Assembly: GCA_963556145.1 (NCBI GenBank)
Contig: OY744463.1
Span: 1,240,001-1,304,000 of the forward strand
Length of the DNA: 64,000 bases
From: Hygrocybe punicea
Taxonomy: Eukaryota; Basidiomycota; Agaricomycetes; Agaricales; Hygrophoraceae
Direction: 5' to 3'
In this document: piece after piece, positions 54,274-64,000 of the stretch
How the letters are laid out: each line of letters opens with the position of its first letter
How positions within the stretch are numbered: the first letter of the stretch is position 1
Notes under the pieces: model-generated
Database searches by the model: none
What the model saw: the letters and a program-made list of their open reading frames with translations, nothing else
Told to the model about the DNA's origin: nothing
Made by a program: the position numbers and the translations under genes

Positions 54274-55435
54274 ATGGCGGCGGTTTCAATATCGTCTTCA
54301 CCGATAACCCAAGTTTCACAGGTCCCCACACACACGAATTTGCAACCTCAGCTACTAACGAGATTGCTCCTTGATCTGCGAGGCAAGCGCTTTTCTGTGG
54401 ATCGAGAAACTATCATGAATCTGCCCGAATCTGTCCTTCTGTGTCTATTCCCGAACGGTCTTGTATTGAGCCGTCAAAGCGTCGCACTATCGGATGGGGG
54501 TGACAATGACGAGGACGAGGAGCTGTACGGGGTTGACGTGCGGGAAATTATATGTTTTGATTGCTCTTCGCTCACGCTGTTGACGCACTTGTGCAGTTTG
54601 ATCCTGAATGCTTCTCATATGTGCTATCGTTCTTTCGCAATGCGTCAGATGTGTTCTACGGGACGCCAACATCTCCAGGGCTGTATGCCGCTCAACAGCA
54701 TCTGCAGGACGGCTCACCATCCTCCGACTTCAGTCCTACCAACTCACAAAACCCTCTATTCGCGAAGCAAGCCATCATCGTTCTTCGAGAAGAACTTGAG
54801 TATTTCTCTATTCCTCCAAAAGATGGCAAGGCTACAACGGACGAGCACGGGATCGCAAACGAGCCTTTAGTAGATGTCAAGCGGCAATGTGGCAAATACC
54901 TCATGGAGAAGAGGAACATTTTCACTGCTCTGCAACGCAACGTCAACAAAGAGAACAACGTCGCGGAGCAGCATCTTATCGACATGCTTTGCATGAGGTA
55001 GGTTACTCGTCCGTATTCTGACCACACACACAAGCGGGGCTAACTGTAAGCCAGTGGGTTTGATCGCGATGATGAATGGGGTTTCCGCGCTCTAGAGCCT
55101 TTGCGGTGCTGCATATCTTCTATAGCGCTTGTACTTCTCAAAACTGGCATAATCCATCATGCCGTGGAGCCCAATGGCTATCGGCCTGTCACCGTGGATT
55201 ACAGCCAGATGGCGACTGCCCAAAAACTCCTGCTGTTCTGGAGAAAACCTGCGGTGCGTGCCTTTGAAATCATTCCAGACACCAAGAAAGTAAAATTCTT
55301 CCCGTTTAGCGAAAATGTTGGTGGGATGGTATCGAGATCGAATTGCCAGCTTCCAGCGAGCACCCTGCCAAAAGAGTCAAACTCTGGGCACGACGAGTCT
55401 GGACCTTGGAGCTCAGTTTGGTTCGTGTATATTAA
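54274..55435 (+). CDS. WHI2-like BTB-domain protein, 329 aa
   Basis: Exons 54274-54537, 54597-54997, 55055-55253, 55310-55435 total 990 nt. N-terminal BTB/T1-type fold: LTRLLLDLRGKRFSVDRETI, MNLPESVLLCLFPNGLVLS, then FDPECFSYVLSFFRN and QAIIVLREELEYFSIPP. A conserved C-terminal half follows: ALQRNVNKENNVAEQHLIDM, GFDRDDEWGFRALEP, QKLLLFWRKPA, RKCWWDGIEIELP, RVKLWARRVWTLELS. This is the fungal family around yeast WHI2, a regulator linking stress and amino-acid status to TORC1/Ras via the Psr phosphatases. The family call rests on the BTB and WWDG/LWARRVWTLELS blocks as I know them; specific function here is inference. Confidence 0.78.
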
Positions 55436-56001
55436 ACCGATGCTTTCTTTCTTTCTCTTACTCAATGTCAAAAACAGGTTTGATGGTTTGATGGGAGATT
55501 CTCGGCGTCTGATATTTTTGTAGTTGGGTCTGCTACATACCTTTCACGGACATTTCGTGCCACGTGAGGGCACGCTTCGTTCTCGCCGACCACACCATTC
55601 GGAGGGCAAGGTGGTGGACATACTTTCTGAAAGATGGATTTGTGCACTCTTTGTGTGGATAGGTATATACCCATTCTCATTCGGAAGCTTGACCAACTTG
55701 GACGGGCTCGTAATGCCAAGATGAACAGGCGCCTTTCCGTCGGAGGCGCGTAAGAATGTTTGTAAGTCCGGCGCCATCGGTAGATCTGAGTGCAAACAAG
55801 GCAACGATGGGTCCAAATGCCGGCGACTGTCTGGCGCCGAGCTCCTTTGTTTCGTTCACGGCGCCAAGCATGGCTTTCATGCATGACCGTGACGATTGTC
55901 GATAAGGGACAAACGTGGAGTTACGGCTTGGGCACCACTGGCACGACCCAAACTTCCCCCCCAATCCTGCAGTTACACTTCCTCCATCTCTGGTCCGGGA
56001 C
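55436..56001. other. Intergenic 566 bp, no supported gene
   Basis: Several short frames on both strands (for example 55544-55816 minus) lack family signatures, splice logic or consistent coding bias. It contains the 3' end of the WHI2-like gene and the promoter of the next gene. Confidence 0.35.
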
Positions 56002-58512
56002 ATGGCTACCACCGACGCTCAGGTTTCGACTCCGTCTGCTACACGTGGTGACAAAGCGAAGAATGCTCTGACCGGCGTTGTCAAATTTCTTGAGGAGAAA
56101 TTATCCGTGGACAGACCTCACACCGACGATTCCCCTCAGGCTGCAGCTGGTACTTCCTCTCAAACAAATACCACCCCTCAGACCGAAGCAGGACAAATGG
56201 CTGTCGCCGTTCTCAAATCTGGCCACTTTCGTCGCGCATATGGGCCAGATTTCCTTGAGATGTTTGCAAACAAATATATGACGTCCAGGCGAGGCAGAGG
56301 CGAACGCCGGAAGCTCAATGTCATCACTGGTCCCAAGGCTGAGAAATTCTATCGAAAGTTCGTTCGGCAAGTGTCTCTCTAACTGTTCTCTCTGCTTTAC
56401 ATGTTGAATGTTGACCCCAAAGACGTACATACGACGAAGCAAATGGACCCGATGGCTCAGTGCCACCCCCGACGAAGCCAGTGGTATTCGCGTTTGCATC
56501 TAACAGTACGGAAAAGAAGGGCGTGAAATTCTATAAAACTTGGCGGAGCATTGTGAGTTCATGCTGTTGCCACCCTCACCTGGTACTAAACGCGTAGCAG
56601 AAAGACGCTGGCAAAAACCCTGAGAAGACTCACCATGGCAAGTTTTATTCCAGTTCTTCCGCTTCTTCCTTTTTGATGCCATGTAATAGTACCAGAACAC
56701 AAGTTGGGATTCTTGGACGCAGAATTCGACCGAGTTCTGGGATTTCTTGACTCTGAATTCAACCGGATGTCGTATGTACAATTCTACACTGTCCAGAACG
56801 CGCGCCCCAAGTCTCACTGATTGGTTGTAGTGCTGCTAGTGTCCTGAGTGTCGTTTCTCTTCCGTTTCTCCAGACTGTTGCTCTCGACACAGGTCGCTCA
56901 AAGCTAGGCAAGTCTCGGCGTTTCTTGTTGCATAAACCATCATTCATCCCAGGACAGAGGAGTCACCTCTCCGTACCCTGAAACTTACCAATCCTGATTC
57001 CACCTCGTAAGATAGTCTCGATCTAGAACTTGCCACCGCATCTCATTGTTCATTGCAGTTCTGGCTCGTCGAGTATCAATACGCCGCTGCCATCTAGCGA
57101 GGTGCAAAGACCAACTATTGATACGTCTACTGGTTTGCAACAAGGTATTTCTCCACTTCTTAATGTTCTGTCCTTTTTTCATCAGGAATTACAGATTTGC
57201 CCACCGCAACCCCGGATATTGTTGTGTACGTTGTTTTTTCCCCCTATGCAATCATTGGAGCTTACGGGAACTGCCTCACAGGTCAGGCGCAGGTACCCAT
57301 CTATAATAAAGCCGTCAGTTCACCCCATGCTGACCTAATTGGAAATCAGAAACCCCCACGAATTCAGCGACACCTGTCGCTGACACGCACGGGTTAGATG
57401 CGGATTCAAACGGTGTGACATATCCAATTTCGTATTCCTGTTCAAGAAGGCTGACGTTGAATGCTTTTAGTGGTCCAATCACATCCAGAAGAACCAAAGC
57501 AAACACCAGGTCTGTTCTTTCCTCTTTTCGTGGCGATATACCCATTTATCGAAAGTCCGTTACGTAGCCAAACAGACGCTGTCGATTCCATCGCCTGGAC
57601 GTTCAGTGGAACGGCGCAAGAAGCGGAGTCGGTGAGATCGTTATCCTTATTCTTTTATGTTCACACTTGACGTGTCATTCAAGGTCACAACGAGTTCATT
57701 CAGACGGGACTGCCTCAGAATCATACATGACAGATGCATCTTCGGACGCCGGTAACACTTCACGTTCGGGATCCAGTGATCGAACACGCGGATCTTTGTT
57801 GAACCCTCCTGAAGATGTGTCAGAATTTACAATCGTGTTGCTAGAGGAAGGAAAGGACTACTCTTTGGTTCGGTTCGTCCAGTCCATCCTGAAACTCATC
57901 CCGCCTGTGACCGAATGTCATTGTTTCCACAGCCGCGATCGAAAAAAATCATCTCACAGCAAATCCGAAGTGCCGGAAGAAGTCACACCTTGGTGGGCTG
58001 ACCTGGGACAGCTGCCACCATCGCGTCCACATGTACCCCGCCTGTTTAACCCTTCGTCAGACGACGTGACCGCTGATGTTTCGCCGTGGTGGACCCCTCA
58101 CGTTAGCCAGAGCAGCGCGAGGAAATCCCAAGCACCCGATAAGTCGGAGTTTCGCTCGCGACCGCATCCCGAAGTGGGTTCTACGACTTGGAAGAAATTC
58201 ATGGAACCTGTTGGGTACCCCACTCTTCCCGATACCAGAGCTATGGAACATGTAGGCGCTAGGCTTGCGATACCTTGGCAGCCCCCCGAAAATGCTTTGG
58301 AATATTTATCCCCCATTGGATATTACCCCAGCCCGTCCATCTACACCATGCCTTACGCCAGTCCCGTTTCTTCCTGGAAGTCATATATGGATGGTTCTCC
58401 CATGGCAAGCTTTTCCGATCGTTCCGAACACATTCATCTTCCGGGCATCGACAGCTATTTGGAGCCCGCTATCCATGCGGATGCGACGGGATATCCGTAT
58501 GCTTCTGGCTAA
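56002..58512 (+). CDS. Hypothetical basidiomycete protein, many exons, several GC-AG introns
   Basis: ATG 56002 (MATTDAQVSTPSATRGDKAK), stop TAA 58510-58512. Exon 1 has GQMAVAVLKSGHFRRAYGPD and RGRGERRKLNVITG. The best joins use GCAAGT donors: 56366|56367 (KFVR to RTYDEANGPDG), 56637|56638 (KTHH to VPEHKLGFLDAEFDRVLGF) and possibly 56907|56908. Middle: KPVVFAFASNSTEKKGVKFY; SVLSVVSLPFLQTVALDTG; SSINTPLPSSEVQRPTIDT. The last exon (from about 57680) is Ser/Pro-rich and contains SEFTIVLLEEGKDYSLVRFV, two PWW motifs (EEVTPWWADLG, DVSPWWTPHVS) and a Tyr/Pro-rich tail. No known domain recognised. Exon number is uncertain between 56900 and 57700. Convergent with the dioxygenase gene (247 bp). Confidence 0.6.
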
Positions 58513-58759
58513 CTCACTCACATGGACGACTGTTTCACATGAAACTTGCCTGTAACTTTTCCTATCGCATTGCAGTGCTGTCGATATGAAATGTATATCA
58601 CACATAGTTTTCTTCCCATCTCCCCCTCCCCTATTATATTCTAGCCTACACACCCGTAACTGAACCACTACCGTATTCATTATTCGCAACCGAAACTTCC
58701 ATTGTAGCTAATCGATAGCATAGAATTACTAACCTATACCACCATGCATTTCATTTGAG

Positions 58760-60234
58760 TCAAGCCCACTTCGCTATATCTTCGTCATTAGGACCGGTAG
58801 GCTCGTCCGAAGCTGCAAGATTACACTGATGGAAGGCTCGCACTTGATCCTTCGTGAAGGCTCCCACGACGGTGTGGAGGACGCCCCGATTGTGGAACAG
58901 AACGAGATCCTTCTCTCGCCTTATATCACACGGTTCTGAATCATCGAACCGATCAGATGTGGTTCTAGAAGCTTACCAGTCATGGGGATAAACCAGCTTC
59001 GTGCGGGGATTTTTGTTTAGGACAGCATGTTTGAGTAGAAATCATCGCGAGACTTACAGATGGGGCGATGGCAGGTCTCTGCATCTTGTAAAGCAGCTCT
59101 CGCACCTCCTTCAAATCTGTGAGGTGCGCCCCGTCCGGGAACAGGGCACTCTCTCGAATAGCCCCTGCAGGTAGAGGTTCAACCAAAAGTTCAGCGACGC
59201 CACAAGGGTGAACTTCGAAATGGAGTTCGCCTGTCAAGGGATTCTTCCAGAGCTGTTGTTGTGAAATCAAACTCGTTCAGAGTATATTGCCCATTCATTT
59301 TTGTTATTTCAACACACCACGGGGTAGACCTTGATTTTCGACTCATCCCAAGGAGGAAGCTGATCTAGAGGGAGCTCCAGACCATCCGATTCAATCCCCA
59401 AACCGGTAGGCATGGCGCGAGCCGGCGCCATCCAGACATAGGGGTGGGGTGCATATTTGACTTTGGACCTCACTGCAAGACTCTTCAAATCGGCGGGGAG
59501 GATGTCAAACATTGTCTTGCCGGAAACGAATGCTGTAGTCCCAAGAGGGACGGGCACCTCATCTCCTGTCCCGTCATCGTAGCGACATGTTTGCGGGAGT
59601 CCCTGAGGGACTCGGATTGCATACAAAGTGGTAACACGGGGTGGTGACAAGTCGTAGAGGGCGGCATCGATGTGCCATCGGTAGAATCGAGTGACGCCCT
59701 TTGCTTCGTCCTCGGCGGATACACAAGTTTTGTGGAATGTTGTGTGACTGGGGTGCTTGAGCTTGGCTTCAGCGAGACCTTCGTGGTCGTAGACTGTGCC
59801 GTTTCCTATTAGCTGGACCTGCGGCACACGAGGAACGGTCTTGAGATCAGGGTGAAGGATCGATTTGAGGGCCGTCTCAGTCTTGTTATTTCCGTGCCCG
59901 TATATCTCTGAGAGTGGGTCGAAAGCCTATGACTTGTCAAGATAATGAGATGTGTTGCATGATTCAAAGCGTACTTTGGTTAGAGAATGTTGGTGCTCAG
60001 GGGTCAAGGTTACATCTCGGAATAAAAGGACGTCGTACTACAAGATGCGTGAGCGAGTCACTGATACATCTCAAGTCATCCGGTAAATACCTTGTACAAT
60101 GCTTCCTTGATTTCGTCGAATTCCTCTTTGGTGAAACTCTCCGGATTTACACCTGTGACCTCCCTGCCAAAGCTGGCGAACTTCGAGGGATCTGCTGAAG
60201 CTGGCAAAGGTAAGGGGGTGAGTTTGATAGCCAT
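58760..60234 (-). CDS. TauD/TfdA-family 2-oxoglutarate dioxygenase, probable xanthine dioxygenase, 396 aa
   Basis: Exons (minus) 60234-60091, 60037-59975, 59926-59318, 59252-59058, 58996-58977 and 58919-58760 total 1191 nt. Starts MAIKLTPLPLPASADPSKFA; VTGVNPESFTKEEFDEIKEA; LLFRDVTLTPEHQHSLTKAF; VPQVQLIGNG. The Fe(II) ligands are in RFYRWHIDAALYD (H~154, D~156) and the distal FHNRGVLHTVVG; HQCNLA carries the likely 2-oxoglutarate-side region. The long GHGNNKT and MAPARAMPTGLGIESDGLEL blocks resemble fungal XanA/xan1, which convert xanthine to uric acid with 2-oxoglutarate and O2. Purine-nitrogen use is therefore the likely role; taurine or another sulfonate cannot be excluded. Exon 5 is only 20 nt. 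The gene appears intact and cytosolic (no signal peptide). Divergent from the TPR-like gene. Confidence 0.85.
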
Positions 60235-60607
60235 ACTCAAGCCTGAGACTCAAGGACAGAAATCATCCGGATCCCGGGTCCCGGGCCGTTGACGGTCCGG
60301 TTATCAGGCCACAAAGCCTTTGCTCAACGCTCAACGCTCAGCTTCAGCTTAGCGCTTGGGACGATAATATGTTCACGACGGTTGGAAACTTGAACTTGAA
60401 AAAAAAAAAGATGTTGTCGGCAATTCGCGGGATTTACGAATTAAACTTGACTTTTTTGAGCGGCTCTAACTGGCCCTGCTTGGAACAGAGCACAAACTCG
60501 TACTTATCCTCAAACCCGAGTTTTGTCTGCGCCTTTTCGCGCCAATTGGCCTCTGTAAACTCCTTTCACAGTGCACTTGACTTACGGCGAAAGCTTGCTC
60601 GACATCC
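60235..60607. promoter_or_regulatory. Divergent promoter region, 373 bp
   Basis: Lies between the dioxygenase start (minus) and the ATG at 60608 (plus). It contains tandem GCTCAAC units (about 60321-60345, grading into GCTCAGCTTCAGCTTAGCGCTT) and an A10 run near 60400. No TATA box obvious. Confidence 0.4.
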
Positions 60608-63215
60608 ATGCCTGTAAATCTGGACGATATTGAAGTCCGCGTTGCCGATGTCTTGACCCCACCCTCCTCTCATTGTTTTAGAGAAACTTCCCCAACCGTT
60701 AACGGAATCAACGGAAATCAACATTGTGAGGATGAAGTACCCTCTTGCCCAAAGAAAAAGAAGAAAAAGAGAGCGAAGAAATCTGCCAAGGTGAAAGAAG
60801 CGACTACGGCAAACACTACGAAAACGCCGGATCCCTCAGACTTGAATGGTCGACCACCTGTGCTCTGTATCAGCAGAAACAAACATTGGCGGTACATTAG
60901 CTCATATCATGTTTGCCTCTCCTTTCTCTTCGTCGTGTTTCGGCTCATGTTCTGTATTTCAGGGTCCTTGGCTACAACTACCTCTTGAACTTTTAGAATC
61001 CTTGTTGGTTCTGAACTTGGACCCCGCTACGCTTTCACCCTCTGAAAATCGGTTTCCGCCGCCTTCATCTTCTCCGATCAACAACAGCTTTTCCAAATCC
61101 CGCGATCGTGGTTTCCAAAGTTTAGGCGATTATTCTCCTCCAGAGTCCTCGCACGGAACATTTACTTCTATTCCTGCACCTCCTTTTTTTCCTACCCCGA
61201 AACCTGGCAGGGCAACTCCACCTCCCATTGACCCTGGCGTTTTCCGTTGCGTCACTTCCATTCGCAAACTCATCGATGAGGCTGCCGAACTCTCAGTTCG
61301 CGCAACTTCTGGGCTATCTGCTGCGGCACTTGGCTCTATGCGCGGCGCACCATCCGGTATCAATAATAGTCCCTGGGCTACTGCCCAGTCATTAGGTCTC
61401 AATCCCATGGGTGATAATTCTGGAGGTAGAAATGTAGCAATGTCCGCAATGCGTGTCCATCGGTTGAGGGTCATTGCCGTACAGAAGCTGGCACAAGCGT
61501 ACAAAGCTGATGAAATCGCATCCAGCGTGATGGTTATGCAAGGCGGCAGTGTGTTCGACGATGTTGCAGAGCGAGTTCTCAAAACTGGTACGCACGGCCC
61601 CTAGACCAGGTGCCCGTTCGCGTGTTGACATGTGAGGCGTAGATCCGAACGACGTAGATGCGAAATATGTCCATTTCTTCCATGAAAAGATCCCTTCTCG
61701 GTTCGTTAACGAGGCTGCGTCCAACTTTATCCCGTGCTTATATATTCTGTCAGGCAATTGGCCGAATCGACCACCACTCAGATTTTAGACGAACTTATTG
61801 CAATTAACCCCCAACGTTTGGAGTTTTACAGGACCCGTGGTATAGTCCACTGTTTCCGGGACGAGTACCATCAGGCAATCAAAGACTTCACTTTCGCACT
61901 TAAGGAGGCTCGTGCCGTGCGCAAGGCCAAGTTGGTCCACAAAAACAGTGGCCCTCAAGCTGAATCCCGGAGTAAAGGAGGAAAGAAGAAAAAAGGCAGC
62001 AATAAATCGAACGGACAAGCACCACCCAATGGTACCAGCGCCGCGGACAATACGGTTGACGGTCTGGACGGAGAACCGCTGATTCTACACCCATCCGTTT
62101 TGCCGGATGCACCTGATCCAATCGAACCTCAACTTTTGTTCCTCAGAGGAGCTGCATTCTTGCAGCAGGCCGTGTTCCTGATTGAAAGTGCAATTCTTGC
62201 TTTGGAGGCTATCCGTAAGGTGCCTTCAGTCGACGGTTCGGAACTCAGGCTCTGTTACATCGAGAATGGAAGGTATGGCGGCGTAGAGATCGGGCATCCT
62301 GACGGTCCGCTGGGGAGGAAAGACGGTGAAAAGGTCCTTGCCTATAGAAAAGTCCTTGCCGAAGAATCTTTTCGAGAACAAATTACAACATTGGTGAAGA
62401 AGAGTATGCGTGACCACGAACGGTTTCTCGCTCACTTCGACACTCTGGAAGGGCCACACATATCCGACAGCGATTTGCCTTCTAGAATGGAGCGTGCCTT
62501 CTTACTCTCAGAGTCAATCCGTCCGGGAGACCACTCCGCTCTACCAGACACCCCTGCCTTATTCACAACATATCACCCGCTGCTCGTGGAGTCCCATTTT
62601 AGCATCCTAATGTGTCAATTAATGCTAGGGGATTTCCCTGCTATTTTACCGACTTTTGCACGAACCGCTTCACTTGTTGATGGCCTGGAAGGATACCCCG
62701 TCTTTTTACCCCCCAGATCAATGGCGCAGGCTGAATTCATCGAAACTTTGGAGCGCCTAACCAGTGGTTGGAAGAATGGGATACAGCCTCACTCGCTTTC
62801 ACACCGTTCTCAATCCAAGGCCAGACTGCAGATTGAGTCGCCGCCGGTTTTTGCAAGAGACACCACACCTTCACCTACTGAATACGATCTCCATGTTCCC
62901 TCTTCGTCGACGTGCAACCTAGGCCAGAGCAGCTCGAGTTCCGTTACGCAACCGCCTTCTTCTGGTCGTGAAACCCCCACCAGCACCTCCGACCGCGTGG
63001 ATCTTGTGGAGGTGTTGGACTGTGCGCGTGTCCTCCTTGCACCGGTTTTCAAAAGGCAACGAGGGCGAGCGGAGAAAGCCGCTGTGGCAAAAGCAGCTGG
63101 AACAGGCAGGAAGAACCCTCTCACCATCAATATCCCGCTTCACGGGCCGCGAGTAGAGATCGTTCTTGCGTGGCTCGGGGCAGTGCACCTATTTGAACTC
63201 GATACCGTCGCCTGA
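60608..63215 (+). CDS. Hypothetical TPR-like protein, about 735 aa
   Basis: ATG 60608 (MPVNLDDIEVRVADVLTPPS), stop 63213-63215. A Lys-rich nuclear-localisation-like run (KKKKKKRAKK) lies early. An intron near 60860-60961 joins to GPWLQLPLELLESLLVLNLD; next introns follow at about 61588-61640 (VLKT to DPNDVDAKYVHFFHEKIPSR) and about 61699-61753 (to QLAESTTTQILDELIAINPQ). The core INPQRLEFYRTRGIVHCFRD and YHQAIKDFTFALKEA is a TPR-type helix pair, repeated loosely in EPQLLFLRGAAFLQQAVFLI. A second basic linker (KGGKKKKGSNKS), a conserved FTTYHPLLVESHFSIL segment and a C-terminal HGPRVEIVLAWLGAVHLFEL follow. A TPR scaffold is likely; partner and process are unknown. Confidence 0.7.
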
Positions 63216-63409
63216 AAACAAAGGTACATCTGATTCGTAGATAGTTTGGACATGTCAAATAGCACGAATCTTAAGTACATCATACAAGTCATGTTTTATA
63301 TTTACTATATTTATATTTTCGAATCTCGGGCCTGCTAATGACTCTCCTTCAGTTATCTTTCTTGAGGATAAGGTGTCTGTGGTCCAGCTCTGAAATCAGA
63401 AGCATGGGC
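63216..63409. other. 3' flank of the TPR-like gene
   Basis: AT-rich, no gene seen; TATATTTACTATATTTATATT at about 63296 may include polyadenylation signals. Confidence 0.3.
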
Positions 63410-64000
63410 CTAGGACAAATTATTATAGAGTACATGTAGTTTTTTCTTTTTAAAAGGGATCATGCAAGCAATGGGAAGCAGCCCAAGAAGAAAATCAACA
63501 ACTAGCAAAGAGTAGTGTGGCTTGTAAATATTGTGAAATATGAGTGCAGTGGTTGCTGATTGCAAATATATTTCATGAGGAACTAATTCTCTCTGAGAGG
63601 TATTTATACCATAAGTTAATGCGAGTTTTGGGGTCACGTGATCCGGATTACTGTATCCCAGTTCTACACGGTGACCACCACGACGACGATGACTTCCCCC
63701 TGCCTGACTCGGGCCTGCCCGGTTTCCTCTCAGGTCTGGCGGAGGTCCAAGTCTTTGGAGAAATTGTGCCATGCCAGCATCAACTTCTTTCTGGGCTTGC
63801 CACGCTTCATTTGTTCCATGTATATCATGCCCTAAAGCCATTAACTCGTCCTGGGCTTCATCCCTTTGCGTTTTACGTCCTTCCACGGCATCAGGATCAT
63901 GTTTCTCGGCCTCCTTCACCGTCTTTATGTGATCTTCCAACAAGGCTTTTTGTTCTGCATGCTTTGCCTGGACTTCAGTCATCATATGCCCGGTCGGTGG
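63410..64000 (-). CDS. Partial coiled-coil gene entering from the right edge
   Basis: The minus frame is open at the edge (PPTGH before MMTEVQAKHAEQKALLEDHI), so the gene probably begins outside the window. It encodes a helical KTVKEAEKHDPDAVEGRK and RDEAQDELMALGHDIHGTNE, then EVDAGMAQFLQRLGPPPDL and an SHRRRGGHRVEL basic patch. Coding character fades after about 63650; the frame to 63410 is probably 3' UTR or an unspliced intron. Family unknown. Confidence 0.4.
   Translation of the reverse strand, partial: PPTGHMMTEVQAKHAEQKALLEDHIKTVKEAEKHDPDAVEGRKTQRDEAQDELMALGHDIHGTNEAWQAQKEVDAGMAQFLQRLGPPPDLRGNRAGPSQAGGSHRRRGGHRVELGYSNPDHVTPKLALTYGINTSQRELVPHEIYLQSATTALIFHNIYKPHYSLLVVDFLLGLLPIACMIPFKKKKLHVLYNNLS

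Noticed and set aside
1..64000. CRISPR arrays, bacterial operons, ribosomal RNA
   Set aside because: No regularly spaced identical repeats with unique spacers, no rRNA-like sequence, and intron-rich eukaryotic genes throughout.

Overview
The window looks like nuclear DNA of an Agaricomycete (mushroom-forming basidiomycete). Genes are cut by many 45-65 bp introns. There is a class IV chitin synthase, a DUF6698-type gene, a Plavaka-type DNA transposase and a Ty3/gypsy LTR element. No bacterial features, rRNA, tRNA or CRISPR array were found.

Left part (1 to about 6 kb, resuming at 30-32 kb): a gene graveyard. It holds a 5'-partial Ser/Thr kinase with NFG in place of DFG, a central fragment of CAND1/TIP120, and a GH20 beta-N-acetylhexosaminidase gene on the minus strand. 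The GH20 gene has premature stops, frameshifts and a 1.3-kb swollen intron. A Ty3/gypsy element has also split it: its 3' half is at 3.5-5.8 kb and its 5' half at 30.05-31.2 kb. A decayed coiled-coil fragment follows.

5845-30047 is the retroelement: 1403-bp TG...CA LTRs with no difference seen by eye, and a 4-bp CCGG target duplication. A 100-N gap sits inside it. The 9206 bp left of the gap (6762-15967) are repeated right of it (16068-25273), so the region is most simply one ~14.9-kb element whose overlapping contig ends were not merged. The element encodes a gag-zinc knuckle-protease ORF with a ~1100-residue extension, a pol ORF (RT-RNase H-integrase) ending in an ASCH-like (PUA superfamily) domain, and a third small ORF before the 3' LTR. 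Its LTR promoter carries an array of ATTGTTCTC (Rox1/HMG-type) sites before a TATA box.

32.7-47.6 kb is an accessory island: a Plavaka-type transposase with a companion gene, then an Spt5-like NGN/KOW protein, a REB1-like Myb protein, small coiled-coil genes and a DUF6698 gene, mostly arranged as divergent pairs. 48.4-64 kb is a normal gene-dense block: NOP10 (64 aa in three exons), chitin synthase, a WHI2-like BTB protein, a lineage-specific hypothetical protein, a TauD-family dioxygenase (probably xanthine dioxygenase), a TPR-like protein, and a partial gene at the right edge. Several introns appear to be GC-AG with GCAAG donors.
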